64,000 nucleotides of DNA from Geosiphon pyriformis (GCA_016748015.1 JAAOMT010000760.1:358663-422662), one strand, 5' to 3'; shown: positions 1-13,159, counted from the stretch's first letter. A program made the numbers and translations. The notes: generated by a model not told the origin, from the letters alone.

Positions 1-2639
1 AATAACAGAATTGTTTGTCTATAATAGTTTTTTGTAACACTATATTAGAAAAAAACCTGATATTTTTATGGGCTTGAGCCAAACTGGGCTTAGAGAAATC
101 CTCAGTTGACAGAAAGATACCCAAATATTGGTGTAACTCACCCTTTTTAGCAATTGAAATTGGCAATCCATTGATTAATAGCGAAGCATTCTTAATCCCT
201 CCCCCCAATTGATAGAAATCACTACCATTTTATCATCATTAATTGAGATGTTATTGATTACAAAAAATTCACTTGCAATATTTAAAATATACTGTGTAGA
301 TGTTTGACTACTTTTAATCCAAATCATATTATTAACAAAAGCATCTGCAACCAAAAAGAAGGTTTTTTCTCCACTTGCCTCAATCCTGTCAGACTTTGCT
401 ATAAACTTAGAATCAATTCTATACTCACATAATTGCTTATGCCTTTTTATTTCACACAAAAGTAGATCATAAAATATTCTCTAAAGCAGTGGGAAAAAGA
501 TCTCCCCTTAATCTAACTTATCATGTACTTTATAACCATCCAAAAGCCCAAAGTTAATCATTACTTTGTTAACCTGGTCTCTATGAATGTTGCCAAAAAA
601 TTGGATGAAATGTCCACACATTTTGATGCAATGCAAGCTTGCTTGCAAATGATGCCAGCCTACTGAATCATAAGCTTTGCACATATTCTGTAGCACTAAC
701 CAGAACTCTTTGTTTTTCTCCAAAGCATTCTCAACAACTAAGCCAATAGCAAAAATAGGAGACTGGGTCAAAGTACCCTTTAACACTAAAAAATTGTTAC
801 CACAAAGAACATTAAACTTGCTACAAGCCAAAAATATCTGATCAGATAGGATCTTAGATAGTATTTTACATGCTGTCTTGACCAAAGCGATAGGTCTGGT
901 ATTTGTCAGAATACTATTCCACTCATAAGGTTTTGGAATCATTGAAACCCATGCTTCTTTTCACAGATTAGGAACTGCATCCATACTCAAGCACAAATTC
1001 AACAAATTCAAAAGACAAGCCAAAACCTCCCTACCATAATGCTTCCAAAGTTCATTAGATATTCTAGATAACCTGGCTGCTTTATCATTCAGCAGATTAT
1101 CAACAACCAGAAACAATTCCTCCATATCAATATCAACTATTACACCAGAGAAAGTATTATCATCTACATAATCCAGAGGCATATATTGTTGAGCCCAGAG
1201 GTCAGGTATTTTTGGAAAAACTGATTGTTTTCTTGTCCACTCTTCCATAATTTTATCAATCTTGAGTTTCACCTTATTAGGCTCAATTACCAGCTCATTA
1301 TCCATTACCAAATGATCCAAAACCACCTTGTGAAATAGACATTTCAAAATGCTTTTTATCATCTTTTTTTTGTCAGAACAGAAGTTTTCCATACAATAGT
1401 CAATTGTCTTTCTTATAGCAGTATCTTCAACAATCTTAGACTCATAATACTTGGACTTATGATACTCTTTTTTTATTACCAACAAATGCTTAATCAACTT
1501 CATTGAGCTTACATTGTTCAAAACCATGCTATTAACCTTGGAAGCTTTGACTACATTAATAACCAACCAGACCTTAATAAGGCAGTTGAAATTCAAGAGA
1601 TTACCAGAGTTCCAATATTTCACAATCTTTGCAACAAGCAGCTCTAACTTAAAGAATTTGGAAGATTGTTTATTTCTTGAACAGTTGTATTTACTATACC
1701 ATATCCTAGAGAAAACTGTGTCAGCAGTCTGTACTATGGCTTCTTCCAACATTTTTCACATTGTATTTAAGTCACCATTGACTCTTGTCTCCTCAAACAT
1801 GTTCGACCTAGCCAAAAACTTGGTAGAAGAGCAGTCTTTAAAGCTTAACTATTGAACATTATCTGCATTCTTTAATTTGAATTTCCACTGGTCTCGGTTG
1901 GCTTGTTTGCAAATGCTAATAAGATGTGTATCTAGCAGTTTACCCAAACCAATTGAAATGAAAACTGACTTATGATTTGTATCAAAAAACTCAGACACAC
2001 CATTAACAAAATGTGATATTATAGCAGACACCAAATTCCCACTTACTAGAATAAAATCAATCACTTTCTCAACACTTCTAGAATTGCTCCAAATGGGAGC
2101 CTTGGCCAATAAGTGTTCATTAAAAGTATTAACCAGGCCCAAATCTAAACAGAACTTGAAACTCACACTTTTGCTAGACCCATTTTCATTAAAATTACCA
2201 CCCAAAACCACAAAAGAGCTGGAATTGACTGTCTTGGAGACCATAGAATTGATATTAGCAGCTTGACTAAACTGTGTGCTGATGGATGCACCAGCATACA
2301 GACCCAAAATTGTAACTAAAAGCTTGTTCTTAAACAGAAGTCACACAGAAATCAAATAATCAGAAATCTTATCCACTTTTAAAACATGCCAAGCCAAAAA
2401 ATTGTTCATAATTATGGTAATCCCAACACCATGAAACCCAACATCCAAACCAGAAGTAAAAACCTGAAGTCCATCAAATTTATTCATAATCTAAGGCCTA
2501 ATATCAGATCTCAATTTAGTTTTAGTAACAATTAAAATCATGTTTCCTGAATCCTTATGCCAACAAACAATGTCTTTCTGTTTAGTTAAATTTGTCATAC
2601 CCCTAATATTGTACATAGTCACTCTTCAAATGAGCTCAC
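1..2639 (-). pseudogene. LINE 1 ORF2: endonuclease-reverse transcriptase remnant
   Basis: The open blocks at 1849-2307, 961-1752, 508-942 and 175-459 all lie in the same minus-strand frame and are separated by stop codons, so the decay is by substitution. The endonuclease part shows LGGNFNENG (about 2185-2205) and a DTNHKS motif matching the late SDH-like motif. The first Asp of the family's usual GGDFN is Asn here. The reverse transcriptase has the IPKPYEW and AYDSVGW blocks, but its catalytic F-x-D-D reads FVNN (328-339). Both changes would abolish catalysis. The copy has no intact start and is certainly inactive. Confidence 0.88.
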
Positions 2640-4522
2640 TTATTGATGCAAAAAATGTATTAGAGAACCTAAATTTATGCACAACAGATCTAATTTCCCC
2701 AAGATTGAGCCAATAGAAACCTTAAGAGCCATCATTTTGGATTCCAAACTGCCAACTTTGGAGGTAAGAACTTTTGAACTGCTTAAACCTAAATCCACCA
2801 TCTTGTCTTCTAATACTGAAAAAAAGAGAGAAGGGGATAGCTGTGGGACATCCAGAACCATATCAGTATTCAGTGATACCAATGTAGAAACAGGAGTGGC
2901 TGGAGATACAACTTAAACAATAGGCACCAGGGATACCAGCTCTATACCATTTAATCTACACATAATACTTAATACTTGATCAGTTAGCAACTTTAAGGAA
3001 CATTTGAATGAAGCTAAGTGATCATTGATTGAGAATTTATTTTGAACAACCAGCATGCTTCTCTTAACACCTGAAGAACCAGAAGGAAGAGAATCAGACC
3101 TAGAACCAAAGTTGAAATAGGGGCCACCAGAAGGAAAAGCAAGTAAGATTACTTGCACCCAAGATTTGCCACCAAAGACAGCAGGTCTAAAGATAAGAAC
3201 ATCTTTTTTAGTGTACAATTTTGCTAGCTGAAGATGACAGTCTTCTGAAGTAACTTTTTTAACAATTTTTGAAGATTTAGCAATAAGTGAAGACAGTATA
3301 TCACACTTCAGAGCTGAATGGCCAAGATGACCACATTTTTCACAGTGAACCAAGTCCAATCTAGCCCAAGATAATTTAACATCACTAAATATTGGCTCAG
3401 TGTGATAAGCAGATTCCATTGCATCCTCAGATTTGAAGCCAACCACAGCACAGTGAATCCTATTTCCAGAATTTAATGAACAATTTATAATACAAGTCTT
3501 CTTATTAACTCCTTTCAAAAAAGTGCTCAAATTATGAGCAGTTGTTTTACTGGCAAAATAAACAACAAAGTTCTGAACTGGTTTCTAAATGCCCATGTTT
3601 CACTATTTCCCACAGCCATAACCACTTACACAGAATCTTTTCCAATCAGAAAGGACCATTTAGCAGCCATTTGTTTAATCTAATCTAAATCAACAAATTT
3701 CACCACAGCTTTTTGTCATAATCCAATAAGTTGAATTTTAATCAACTTAATTTCACCAAACTCAGCTAGTACAGTGATGATCATTTCCTTTGGCATGTTC
3801 ATAAGAATCTTTTTGATGACTACAGTCCAATCTGAACAAACTTCTTGTTTCTTGAGATTGCTATTTACATCAATCCTTTTTTCTCTGGCCAATAATGTGG
3901 CCATTTCCATGTTTTTTTCTGAAGTAAAGGTAAATCAAATAATCTCTTCAAATTTTGAAGAAATAGTGGTCCCCCCAAAATCATTGACTGTTGAAAAAAT
4001 TTTCCTAATTAACTGAGTTTTTGTCATTGCCAATTTTTCTTTCATAGCTAAAAGATTAATATCCAAAGCAAATAACTTTTTAATTAACACTTCCACAGAA
4101 GTCTTAATAATTTTTGGGTCAATTCACTTCTTTTCAAGAAAGATAGGCAAGCAAGGAGAGAGCATAACTTCATTATTATCTATATGAAAGTTAGGAGAGC
4201 CGAGTGGAGAACCAAAACCAGCACCAGTATTAATTTGCTTTGCTCTGAGTGTAGTAGCAGTTGAGCCCAAAAGAGACTCACCATATGCTCTAAACATGCT
4301 AACATTCCTATTCTCACTAGATAGACTTTTCACATTAGAATAAACACTATCACTGGATCCAGATTTGCTCAAAGATATATCCCTTTTATCACCAAAGTGT
4401 TTGATATTGTCAAGAACAACTTTCTTCTTCTGAGAAAAAAAACCACCAGCAGGACCATGTAAAGTGCTTTTAGGAGTCTTCTTCTTAGATGTGATGCTAC
4501 TAGCAGTAGCTTTTATATCCAC
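2640..4522 (-). pseudogene. LINE 1 ORF1: RNA-binding, zinc-knuckle protein remnant
   Basis: The N-terminal block (4124-4522) is Ser/Lys-rich. It is followed by an RRM-like segment (3716-3910, with VVIKKILMNMPKEMII) and a block at 2913-3530 carrying a CCHC zinc knuckle, CEKCGHLGHSALKC (C-x2-C-x4-H-x4-C). The last block (2640-2882) is a Ser/Leu-rich tail. The first two blocks are in one frame and the last two in another, so there is one frameshift between about 3530 and 3716 besides several stops. By family knowledge ORF1 binds element RNA as a chaperone. No function remains here. Confidence 0.85.
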
Positions 4523-4573
4523 AAAAAATGGGTTATTATTAAGTAAAGAAATATTGATATAGACTAAAAAAAC

Positions 4574-4645
4574 AAAAAAACTTCTTTTTACAGAAAATGC
4601 ACTTTTTGAGGATTTTTGGAGATAAGAAAAAAAGAAGTTTTTTTT
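4574..4645 (-). repeat. LINE 5'-terminal hairpin, copy 1
   Basis: An inverted repeat lies at the 5' end of LINE 1: an AAAACTTCTTT arm and an AAAAGAAGTTTT arm separated by about 40 bases. The same arrangement is found at the 5' ends of LINE 2 (11681-11748) and of the plus-strand LINE at 25456-25535. It therefore looks like a conserved 5'UTR structure rather than chance. Confidence 0.6.
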
Positions 4646-4659
4646 AGTTTTTTATTTTA

Positions 4660-4942
4660 AAATTAATTACAAAATTAATAACAATAATTAATAAACAATA
4701 GTAGTATTAGCAGTTAAAAAAGTTTTAAAATAAACAATAATATAAAATTACAAATTAGCAAATTTTAATTTAATAAAAACAATATTATTAAAAACATTCA
4801 AACAGTTTAATATTTTTTTTTATTAATGTTTTATGAATAAGGCCTAAATGCTTTAATATTATTAGAAATAATACCAAAAAAAACATTATAAAAAACAATA
4901 ATAGAAAAAACCAATTAACAAAAACCACAAAAAACTTTGTAA
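4660..4942. other. AT-rich spacer between two LINEs
   Basis: Almost pure A/T with no coding signal. It separates the 5' end of LINE 1 from the poly(A) tail of LINE 2. I see no gene, and I could not identify a clear target-site duplication here. Confidence 0.6.
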
Positions 4943-4958
4943 TTTTTTTTTTTTTTTT
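4943..4958 (-). other. Poly(A) tail of LINE 2
   Basis: A run of 16 T on the plus strand is a poly(A) tail on the element's strand. It lies about 120 bases after the last ORF2 stop and marks the 3' end left by target-primed reverse transcription. Confidence 0.75.
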
Positions 4959-5080
4959 ATATGTTTATTGAGTGAAATCCAAACACTACCTAATGCTATA
5001 CATCAAATAATTGATCTAAATTAGGCGTGAATCATGCACTTTCTACACATGACTGGCCATTCAGACCAATCAGAACAATA

Positions 5081-8000
5081 CTATGTACCTATATGAATGG
5101 AAACCGCATTTAAAGCACCAGAAATGAACAAACTAAATTTACGCAAACCAAACCTAATACCCAATGCATCATTAATACCTAACAACTTGACAACTCCAGC
5201 CGAATACAGGGAAGACAGACCAGAAATAGAAACTGGCATAGAACCGTCTCGAGGAATTAACCCATGTTTTTCCATAAAGGCACAATGTTTGACATGGACC
5301 AACCAAATCTCATCTCTAAAAGCTAGGCAAAAATTGCGGACAAAGTCCACAATTTTCGCACCAGCAAGTTTCAGATCACCAAAAACAGAAACCACCTCGA
5401 AAAACCAATCATTAAAAACAAAGCTCTTGCATAGAGCAACATGGACTGAAGTGTCAAAAATGCATGAAGAAAGAGTTCACAGTACATGAAAAGAAGGGCA
5501 ACGAAGGCCAGAAATACCTTCCCATTTAACCGCAAAATCACCAAACAGCCGATCACGACCAGCAGAATCAAAATCACAGGAAAAGACATGGTCCAAAACC
5601 TTTACACATCCACAATACAAACAAACCACACTAGGGTAACTCTTATCATAAAGATGTTTGCGAATGGCCACAGGCAGTCTATGATGCAGAGCTTTCATAA
5701 AATATGTGCACAAACCAGCAGTCCATTTACTAGTGAAGCCAGCAGCCATGTGTGAATTGGGATGCCAAACAGAAGAAGACCTGCACCAATCGATATCACT
5801 GAGCAATTCACCAGCGACAACTCAGGCACCTGAACCAAAACCCCAACGCGAACGGTAAATGGACTGATAAATGTCATGCACAAAATGCCTAAAATTACCC
5901 GAAACAAGACTACCACCAGCCAGGATAAACCACTCATCCAGCCAGGAGAGAAGAACAAAATCAGAAAGAGCTGCATGGCCAGCCAGTTTATTAGCCTGGT
6001 CATTGCCTACAACACCAGAATGTCCCTTAACCTTACACCAGCTGACATTCAACCTTTTAGCACGAACAAGATTAGCAATATGATAACACTCCACCCAACA
6101 ACTATTCCAAAAATCTGGATACACCAAACCCAATTCTGACCTGCAGGCATCTAACATGGCCTGACTATCCGAAAATAAGCAAACTTTGCTAACCACAGGA
6201 ACACACTTGAGAGCAAGTACAATAGCTTGCAATTCTGCCAAAGTAGATGACAACAAACCCAAAACTCTAACACCCAAACCCATATTAATATCATTAAAGA
6301 AAACCACCACACCCAATTTAACACTGAGAGTACCCAAACCAGCCAAGGATCCATCGGTATAAACTGAAAGGCTATCAGCACCCAATCCCAACAAACAATT
6401 ATGAACCAAATCAAAATTAGTAGATTCCAAGACATTAGGAGCAAAAGAAATGCTTACCAAACAGTCATGAACAGAAGAAGATAACTCTGCACTACCAAGA
6501 TAACCAACAGAAACACTAAACCAATCAGAAATAGGGCCATACAGATCCAGCCTTTTCCAATACTTGAAAGTCTTCCAATCAAAAGCAAGACCATTGTGGT
6601 GACACAATTGTTTCACAAAGGCAATTCCATACCACCGAAGTGAAGAAAGACACTTAGAAAATCTCACCTTTCCAAAAACCAAAGACATGGGAGTACCATG
6701 GGAGAATCAGAATGCACTGGGGCTGAGACCATTAAAAGATAAACTGCAATCGGCAAATATATTAACCACACCTGCCAGAAAATTGTTTGAAAGATTCAAT
6801 TTTAAACGAGCTGGAGAGACCAAAGGGTGTACAGAACACCAGCTCAGAGTCTGTAAATCATGAGACTTATGGAGAAACAAACGACCCAAGATTCCAACAG
6901 CATTGGCAAAACACACTATGGATACTAATTTACTCTCAGCCTGAATCTGGTCAAAAAGTTTTAAGCCGTAAAGAGAAGAATGATAAAGGGCATCATTGGG
7001 GAAGTCCAAAAGAAGACCTGCTTTGGATTTGAAGCCTTTACAAATCAAAGCATTCCATTTACAGCAAATACTAAGTGGAACAAAACTAAACTGCATTCTA
7101 TAACTAATAATGAGGTAAAGAACCACTGAAACCAAATATGAGAACTGCTTATTAGAGACGGTCTTCTTCAGGACAAGATTGGTGAAAAACCAGACATCCG
7201 AATGCACTTTGGCCAAACTGGGCTTTGACAAACCACCCATAGACAGAAAGATGTCCAAATACCAGTAAGGTTCTCTTTTCTTGGCAATAGAAATAGGAGC
7301 ATCACTGATCATCAGAAAGGGGCTCACAACCCTACAGTTAATGGGAATAGTCACTGTTTTATCATTGTTTATTGAAATATTATTAATTCTAAAAAATTCA
7401 CTAGCAACATTGAGAATGTGTTGTGTTGCAGTCTGACTGCTGCCGACCCAAATTGTATCATCCATGAAAGCACCAGCAGCAAAGAAAAAGGAAAAACCAG
7501 CTTGAGGTTCAACATGACCAGTCTTAGCAACAAAATGAGAATTCAACCTATAACCACAAAATTCTTCTTGCCTCTTAACTTCACACAAAAGAGAATCATA
7601 AAATATACGCCAGAGAAGAGGTGAAAACACTTCCCTTTGATTGAGACCATCATGGACTTGATAACCATCAGTTAAGCCAAAGTCAGTTATTACTCTGTTG
7701 ACTCGGTTATTGTAAATGCCACCAAAAAATCAAATGAATCTACCACACATTTTAATCCTAATCAGACTCCTTTTTAAATGCTCCCAGCCAACAGAATCAT
7801 AGGCCTTCTTCATGTCCTGTAATACCAGCCAAAGCTTACAGTTCTTCTCCAGAGCATCCTTGACCACAGAGCCGACAGCAAAGATAGGCGACTGTGTCAT
7901 CGTATCTTTCAAAACAGAAAAATTGTCTCCGTGGAGAATGTTGTGAGTACTGCATGCCAAAAAAATTCTGTCTGAGAGGATTTTTGAAAGGATCTTACAA

Positions 8001-9772
8001 ACAGTTTCAATCAAAGCAATGAGTCGGGTGTTCATAAGAACTCCTTCCCACTCATAAGGTTTGGGGATCATAGACACCCAGGCTTCCTTCCAAGGACTAG
8101 GAACTGACTTACGAAGCAAACAAGAGTTCAAGAGCACCAACAACATATTCAGAACTGATCCATCACAATGTATCCAAAGCTCATTTGAAATATCAGACAA
8201 ACCAGCAGTCTTATCATTAGGCAAGTCTGATACAATACCAAGCAACTCAACAGAACTAATAGGGTCTATTATCCACAAAAATGTATCATCAAATACATAC
8301 TCCAAGAGTTGGTACTGGTAACACCAATCAGTAGAGACATCAGTGATCAACACACATTTCCTGGTCCAGTCTTCCATGATAACATCTATCTTAGATTTAA
8401 CTAGACTAGGTTTCAAAACCAGTTCATCATCGGCAACCAAGTGATCCAACACCACCTTGTGAAAAGGGTGCTCTAGCACACTCCTAATTGTATGACCTTT
8501 ATCTACCTTAAAACTCTCCATCCTTCTACTGACTGCTGACCTAATATGAGATTCTTTAGCACACTTTGACTCGGACAATTTAGAGGAATAATACAACTTC
8601 CTAACTCTGAACAAGACAGATCTTATGATCTTAAAATGTGACCCCGAAAGAAAAAGAAACTCCATCACAGAAGCATTTGTAGCATCCAACGAGTTCTACA
8701 TACCCAGTAATGCAACAAATTCTTCAAAGGAAACCAAACATGATGCTTTAACTAGTTTAGACACCAAAAGTTTTAACTTGTAAAACTTAGAAGATTCCTT
8801 AGTAAACATATTATCATAACTCTTGAACCATTTTTTTTTGAAAACATCATTCGCTGATAAGCACACAATTTTGCGGATGATGTCCTACATAGCATCCAAA
8901 TTCAGAAACAATAGAGCAGCATCAAACTTACACTTCAACATTGCCATGATGGCAGCAGAAGATTCCTTGAATGCAGCCTATTTGGCAGCTGTAGCATTCT
9001 TAAAATTGAACTTTCAACGATCCTTATTCGCCTGTTTGCGAAGAGACATCAAATTAACATCCAAAAGACTGCTCAGGTCCACGGAAACAGTAATAGCCCT
9101 ATGATCAGTATCAAAATATTCATCAACTCCAGTTACACTATGATCTAAGATTGCATTGACCAAGCTTGATGACACAAACATGTAATCAATAGTCTTGACC
9201 ACCCCTCAAGAATTGGTCCAAGTCGCATTCTTCCCAAACAAGCTCTCTCTCAGGGCATTGACCAAACCCAAATCAAAACATTTCCTGAAACTAGCACACC
9301 TGTGAGAGCCATCTTCATTGAAATTGCCGCCCAATATCATGAAAAAAGACTTATTAACAGCTTTAGCAATCGAAGAATTTATCTCATCCATTTGTGAAAA
9401 GCATGCAGATATTGAAGCACCAGCATACAAACCCAAAATTGACACCGAAAGCTTATTTTTGAAAAGCAGCTTGACAGACAAAAGATGACCAGGAACCTCA
9501 AAAACTTTACATACATGCTTCACCAGAGCGTTGTTTATAATGATTGCCACACCAGAACCAAGGTAACCAGAATCCAAACCAGACACAAAGACCTGAACAC
9601 CATCAAATTTATTAGCAATCCAAGGCCGAACCTTATCTTTTAACTTCATCTCAGTAATAATTGAAACCAAATTGTTCATATTTCTGTGCCAATGTATAAT
9701 GTCCTCTTGCTTTGCTGAATTGTTTATACCTCTGACATTACACGTGGCAATTTTCCATACTAAATCATTCAT
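5081..9772 (-). pseudogene. LINE 2 ORF2: endonuclease, reverse transcriptase, RNase H, zinc motif
   Basis: This is a roughly 1,560-codon polyprotein in a single unbroken frame. It is interrupted by stops at 9206 (TGA), 9014 (TGA), 8978, 8885 and 8696 (TAG), and 7730, 6707, 5822 and 5477 (TGA), with no frameshift. It starts with MNDLVWKIATCNVRG, the first motif of APE-type endonucleases. LGGNFNED replaces the expected Asp by Asn, and DTDHRAI is the late His motif. The reverse transcriptase keeps its catalytic FMDD (7457-7468). RNase H (5822-6688) keeps all four acidic positions: YTDGS, TLAELQAI, SDSQAM and HSGVVGND. A C-terminal CLYCGCVKVLDHVFSC (C-x2-C-x7-H-x3-C) closes the protein. Its role would be target-primed insertion of the element's own RNA. 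Confidence 0.93.
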
Positions 9773-11640
9773 TGAAGTACAGAAGAAACCACAGAACCTG
9801 AGCCAGCACACATCTGATCTAACTTCTCCAAAACCAAACAAACCGAAGCTTCGAGAGCCATCAATTTTGACTCTAAACAGTCTACTTTCGAAGTCAAAAT
9901 TTTTGAACTACTCGAACCCAAACTCGAGACACCAGAGAAAACTGAAGAAAGAGAAAGAACTGCAGACTTAGGTTCATCCAAAACCATATCCAAACCAAAT
10001 TCCACATTAACCAAACCAGGGACAATCAAGGACTAAGAAGAGGAGACAAAAGCCAAGGGCACCAGGTTTAAATTGTCAAGTTTGTCAATAATACCAGACA
10101 CTTTATCTGTGAGAAGTTCCAAAGAGCACTCCCAAGAAGCGAGATGAGTTTCCAAAAACAAATTAACAGGATCCGTAAGAGATGAGTGACCAACCACACT
10201 TGAGGCACCAGAAAAAGAGCCAAAACCAGGACCAGAACCAAAGTGAGGACCATTAGATGAAGATACCAGAGAGACAACCTGGGCGCATGATTTGCTGTCG
10301 AATGCAGCCAGTTTAGAAATAGGCACACTTTTTTTTGCATACAGCTTGGCCAACTGGAGGCAATTTTCATCAGAGACAACACTTTTAAATGACTTAGAAA
10401 GAGCAAGAGAGGTTGAGATTTCAGCATCACACTCCAGAACAGAATGATCAAGTTTCCCACACTGTTCACACCAAACCATGTCCAATCTAGCCCAAGACAG
10501 TCTCACCCCACCAAAAATAGGCTCCATATGAAATGCAGACTCTAATATCTTGTCATTCTCAAAACAAACCACAGCACATTGAATCCTATTACCAGTGTCT
10601 AAGGATCGATTTATAACACAAGTTTTCCCATCAGCCCCTGCCAAAAGATTGCCAAGATCATGAGCCATTGTTTCCACTGGCAAAGTAAACAAAAGTACCC
10701 TATACTAATCTTTAGATGCTTATGTCTCACAGTCCCTCACAGCTTTGACCACGTGCACTGAATCTTTCCTGATTAAGAATAACCACTTAGCTGCCAACTG
10801 ATCTGCCTGACTCGATTCAGCAAATTTCACCACAGCCTTCTGCCACAGCCCAATAAGTTACAATCAGATTAACACCACTTAACCAAATTCAGATACTGTG
10901 GTGATGATCATTTCTTTTGGTGTATTTATGGGAATTTCCTTAATGACTATGGCCCAATCTGAGCAAATTCCTTGTCTTTTAAGATTGCTGTTTACTACGA
11001 TGTTATTTTCTTTGGCCAATAACGCGGTTCTTTCCATGCTTTTAGATGAAGTAAACATTGATTGGATGATCCCCTCAAATTTTGAGAGGGTGTTGGCCCT
11101 CCCAAAACCATTGATTGTTGAGAATAACTTTCTGATAACCTGAGTCTTGGCCATAGCCAATTTCTCTTCCACAGCAAATAGATTAATGTCCAAAGTGAAC
11201 GACTTTTTCACAGTGACTTCCACCTAAGACTTGACAATTTTGGGGTCCACTCACACCTTTTTTAAAGAGAAAGACAAACAGAAAAGGAGAAAAACTTCTT
11301 TCTCATCATCTATATCATAACTAATAGAGCTGATAGGGGAACTGATAACCACACCAATATTAAAACACTTCACAATAAGCATATTCATTTGGGAGTCAGA
11401 CGCGCTGTTACCATCAGAGGCTTCTCCATCCATATTCATGCTAGCAAACTGCCCATCCATACAAACAGACCCACTATCTTTGAGATTCCTATCCATATTT
11501 GAGAGTTTGATATTACTGAGAGACTTTTTAACATTTTGAGTCAAACCTTCACCAACCAAACCAGCAGACGAGACTCTGGCTGACCTTCTCTTTACACTAG
11601 GACCACTTATAGTGGCAGCCGGTCCGACAACAAAGGAATT
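9769..11640 (-). pseudogene. LINE 2 ORF1: RNA-binding, zinc-knuckle protein
   Basis: All blocks (11251-11559, 10879-11223, 10033-10692, 9769-10029) share one frame. They are split by stops at 11251, 11224, 10879, several in 10693-10878, and 10033. An acidic, Ser-rich N terminus is followed by an RRM-like part (SDWAIVIKEIPINTPKEMII) and the zinc knuckle CEQCGKLDHSVLEC (C-x2-C-x4-H-x4-C). A Ser-rich tail with short heptad-like stretches follows. The terminal TGA overlaps the ATG of ORF2 in the tetranucleotide ATGA (plus-strand 9769-9772), which suggests coupled translation by termination-reinitiation. By family knowledge it is an RNA chaperone of the retrotransposition particle. Confidence 0.88.
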
Positions 11641-11680
11641 TGTTTCTTGTAAAATAGTGGAAGACAGTATGCAAAAACAG

Positions 11681-11748
11681 AAAAAACTTCTTTCAAAATT
11701 TGACTCTTTTTTCAGAAATTTGGGATAAAGGAGAAAAAGAAGTTTTTA
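11681..11748 (-). repeat. LINE 5'-terminal hairpin, copy 2
   Basis: The arms AAAAAACTTCTTT and AAAAAGAAGTTTTT flank about 40 bases at the very 5' end of LINE 2. They match the hairpins of the two other LINE 5' ends in the window. Confidence 0.6.
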
Positions 11749-11749
11749 T

Positions 11750-13158
11750 TTATTTTGTAATTTATAAAAAAATAAAAAAAATTATTTAAAAAATTAACTA
11801 ATACAATAATATTTAAAAAAAATTGAAATACAAATTTTATATAAAAAAATTTAATATTGTTTTTTGTGATTAAATTTAATTTAAAAAAACCATACAAAAA
11901 TTAAAATACATTTTTAATATAAATTAATTTTATTTTAAAAGTTTTATTAAATACTAAAGTAAAAATTACTTATTTAAAAAATTTTTAATAATTAATAATT
12001 GTTTTTTAAGCATTATTAAAAACAATACCAAAAAACAAAAAAAATCAATTTAGTTTTTATTTAATTATCTTAATTTTTAAAATTAAATAATTTAATAGAC
12101 TAATTAATTAAAAACATGAGTAAAAATATGTTTTGTTTTATTTTTAAAACTACTAAAATTCTGTTAAAAAACATTATTTTTAACAATATAATTAATAATT
12201 AATATTGGTTTATTTTGAAAAACATATTTTTATTGTTGTTGTTCAAATTAAGAAAAAAATTAATTGCTATAACAAAAATTTTATTTGAAATTTTATTTGA
12301 AAATTACAAAAAAATTTGATATAATAACAACAGAAAAAAATAATTATTATTTTTAAAGTTTTTGGTTTTTTTGGTGATAATAATAATAATAATAATTATA
12401 ATAATAATTAAAAGTAAAAATTTGATTTATTAATTATAATAAAAAGTTATTTTAAAAAGTTGTTACATTATTTTTTATTTAAATAAAATAAATTAATAAG
12501 TTTATTAAAATTAGTAAATAGTCAATTTTAAAAAAAAAAATTTTCTTAAAAAAAAAAAATATATATATATATATATTTTTTTATAATACCATTTTCTTTG
12601 TTAATATTTTAAAAGTTAAATATATATTTTAACAAATTACTAAATACTTTAACAAACTTTTCAATGTTACAATATTTTAAAAATATTGTAAAAATTTTAT
12701 TATTATATAAATTAAGTTATTAGTTAAATAAATACTATTAGTAATTTGGTTTAAATAATAATCAGATAATTAATAATAAATATGAAACAATATATTAATA
12801 CTAATTAATAATAAAAATGAAACAATATATTAATACTAATTAATAATAAAAAATAATTACATTTTTTAATTAAAACATTTTTTGTTAATATAAATTGGAA
12901 AACTTAATTTTTTTTACATAATTATTAAATTTATGATTTTTCGTTTTAAATTGTTAAATATTCATGTATTAAATTAAAAGATTATGAATTTAAAAATTTT
13001 CAATAATTGTTAAAAATTTTTGGTAGCAAAAAAAATTAAATATTTTAAAACTAAAGGTGTAATTGGTATTTTCGTTAAATATCAATTAATTATTAATATT
13101 TATTTTAGCAACAAAATATTAATTTACTCCTATTCATCTTTTTTAAGTTTTAGGAGAC
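11750..13158. other. AT-rich intergenic DNA, no gene seen
   Basis: Very AT-rich with many A/T homopolymers, an AT-dinucleotide run (about 12560-12576) and a short tandem duplication of about 42 bases at 12766-12850. I see no open frame worth calling and no RNA gene. Confidence 0.6.
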
Positions 13159-13159
13159 C

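Larger units (their letters stand above)
1..4660 (-). mobile_element. Non-LTR retrotransposon (LINE 1), decayed, cut by left edge
   Basis: This is a minus-strand LINE. From its 5' end (about 4645) down to base 1 it shows a 5' hairpin, ORF1 with an RRM-like part and a zinc knuckle, then an APE-type endonuclease and a reverse transcriptase that is cut by the window edge. It is a diverged relative of the complete LINE at 4943-11750 and matches it in order and local protein sequence. CpG is nearly absent (I count none in 1201-1500), so it is an old copy. RNase H and the 3' tail lie outside the window. Confidence 0.9.
4943..11750 (-). mobile_element. Full-length non-LTR retrotransposon (LINE 2), minus strand
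   Basis: This element is complete in structure: 5' hairpin (11681-11748), ORF1 (9769-11640), ORF2 (5081-9772), a short 3'UTR and a poly(A) tail seen as T16 at 4943-4958. Domain order is zinc-knuckle ORF1, then APE endonuclease, reverse transcriptase, RNase H and a C-terminal zinc motif. All coding blocks of each ORF keep one frame throughout, so it is killed only by nonsense and missense changes. CpG is still present (six in 5521-5820), which makes it younger than LINE 1. Confidence 0.93.
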
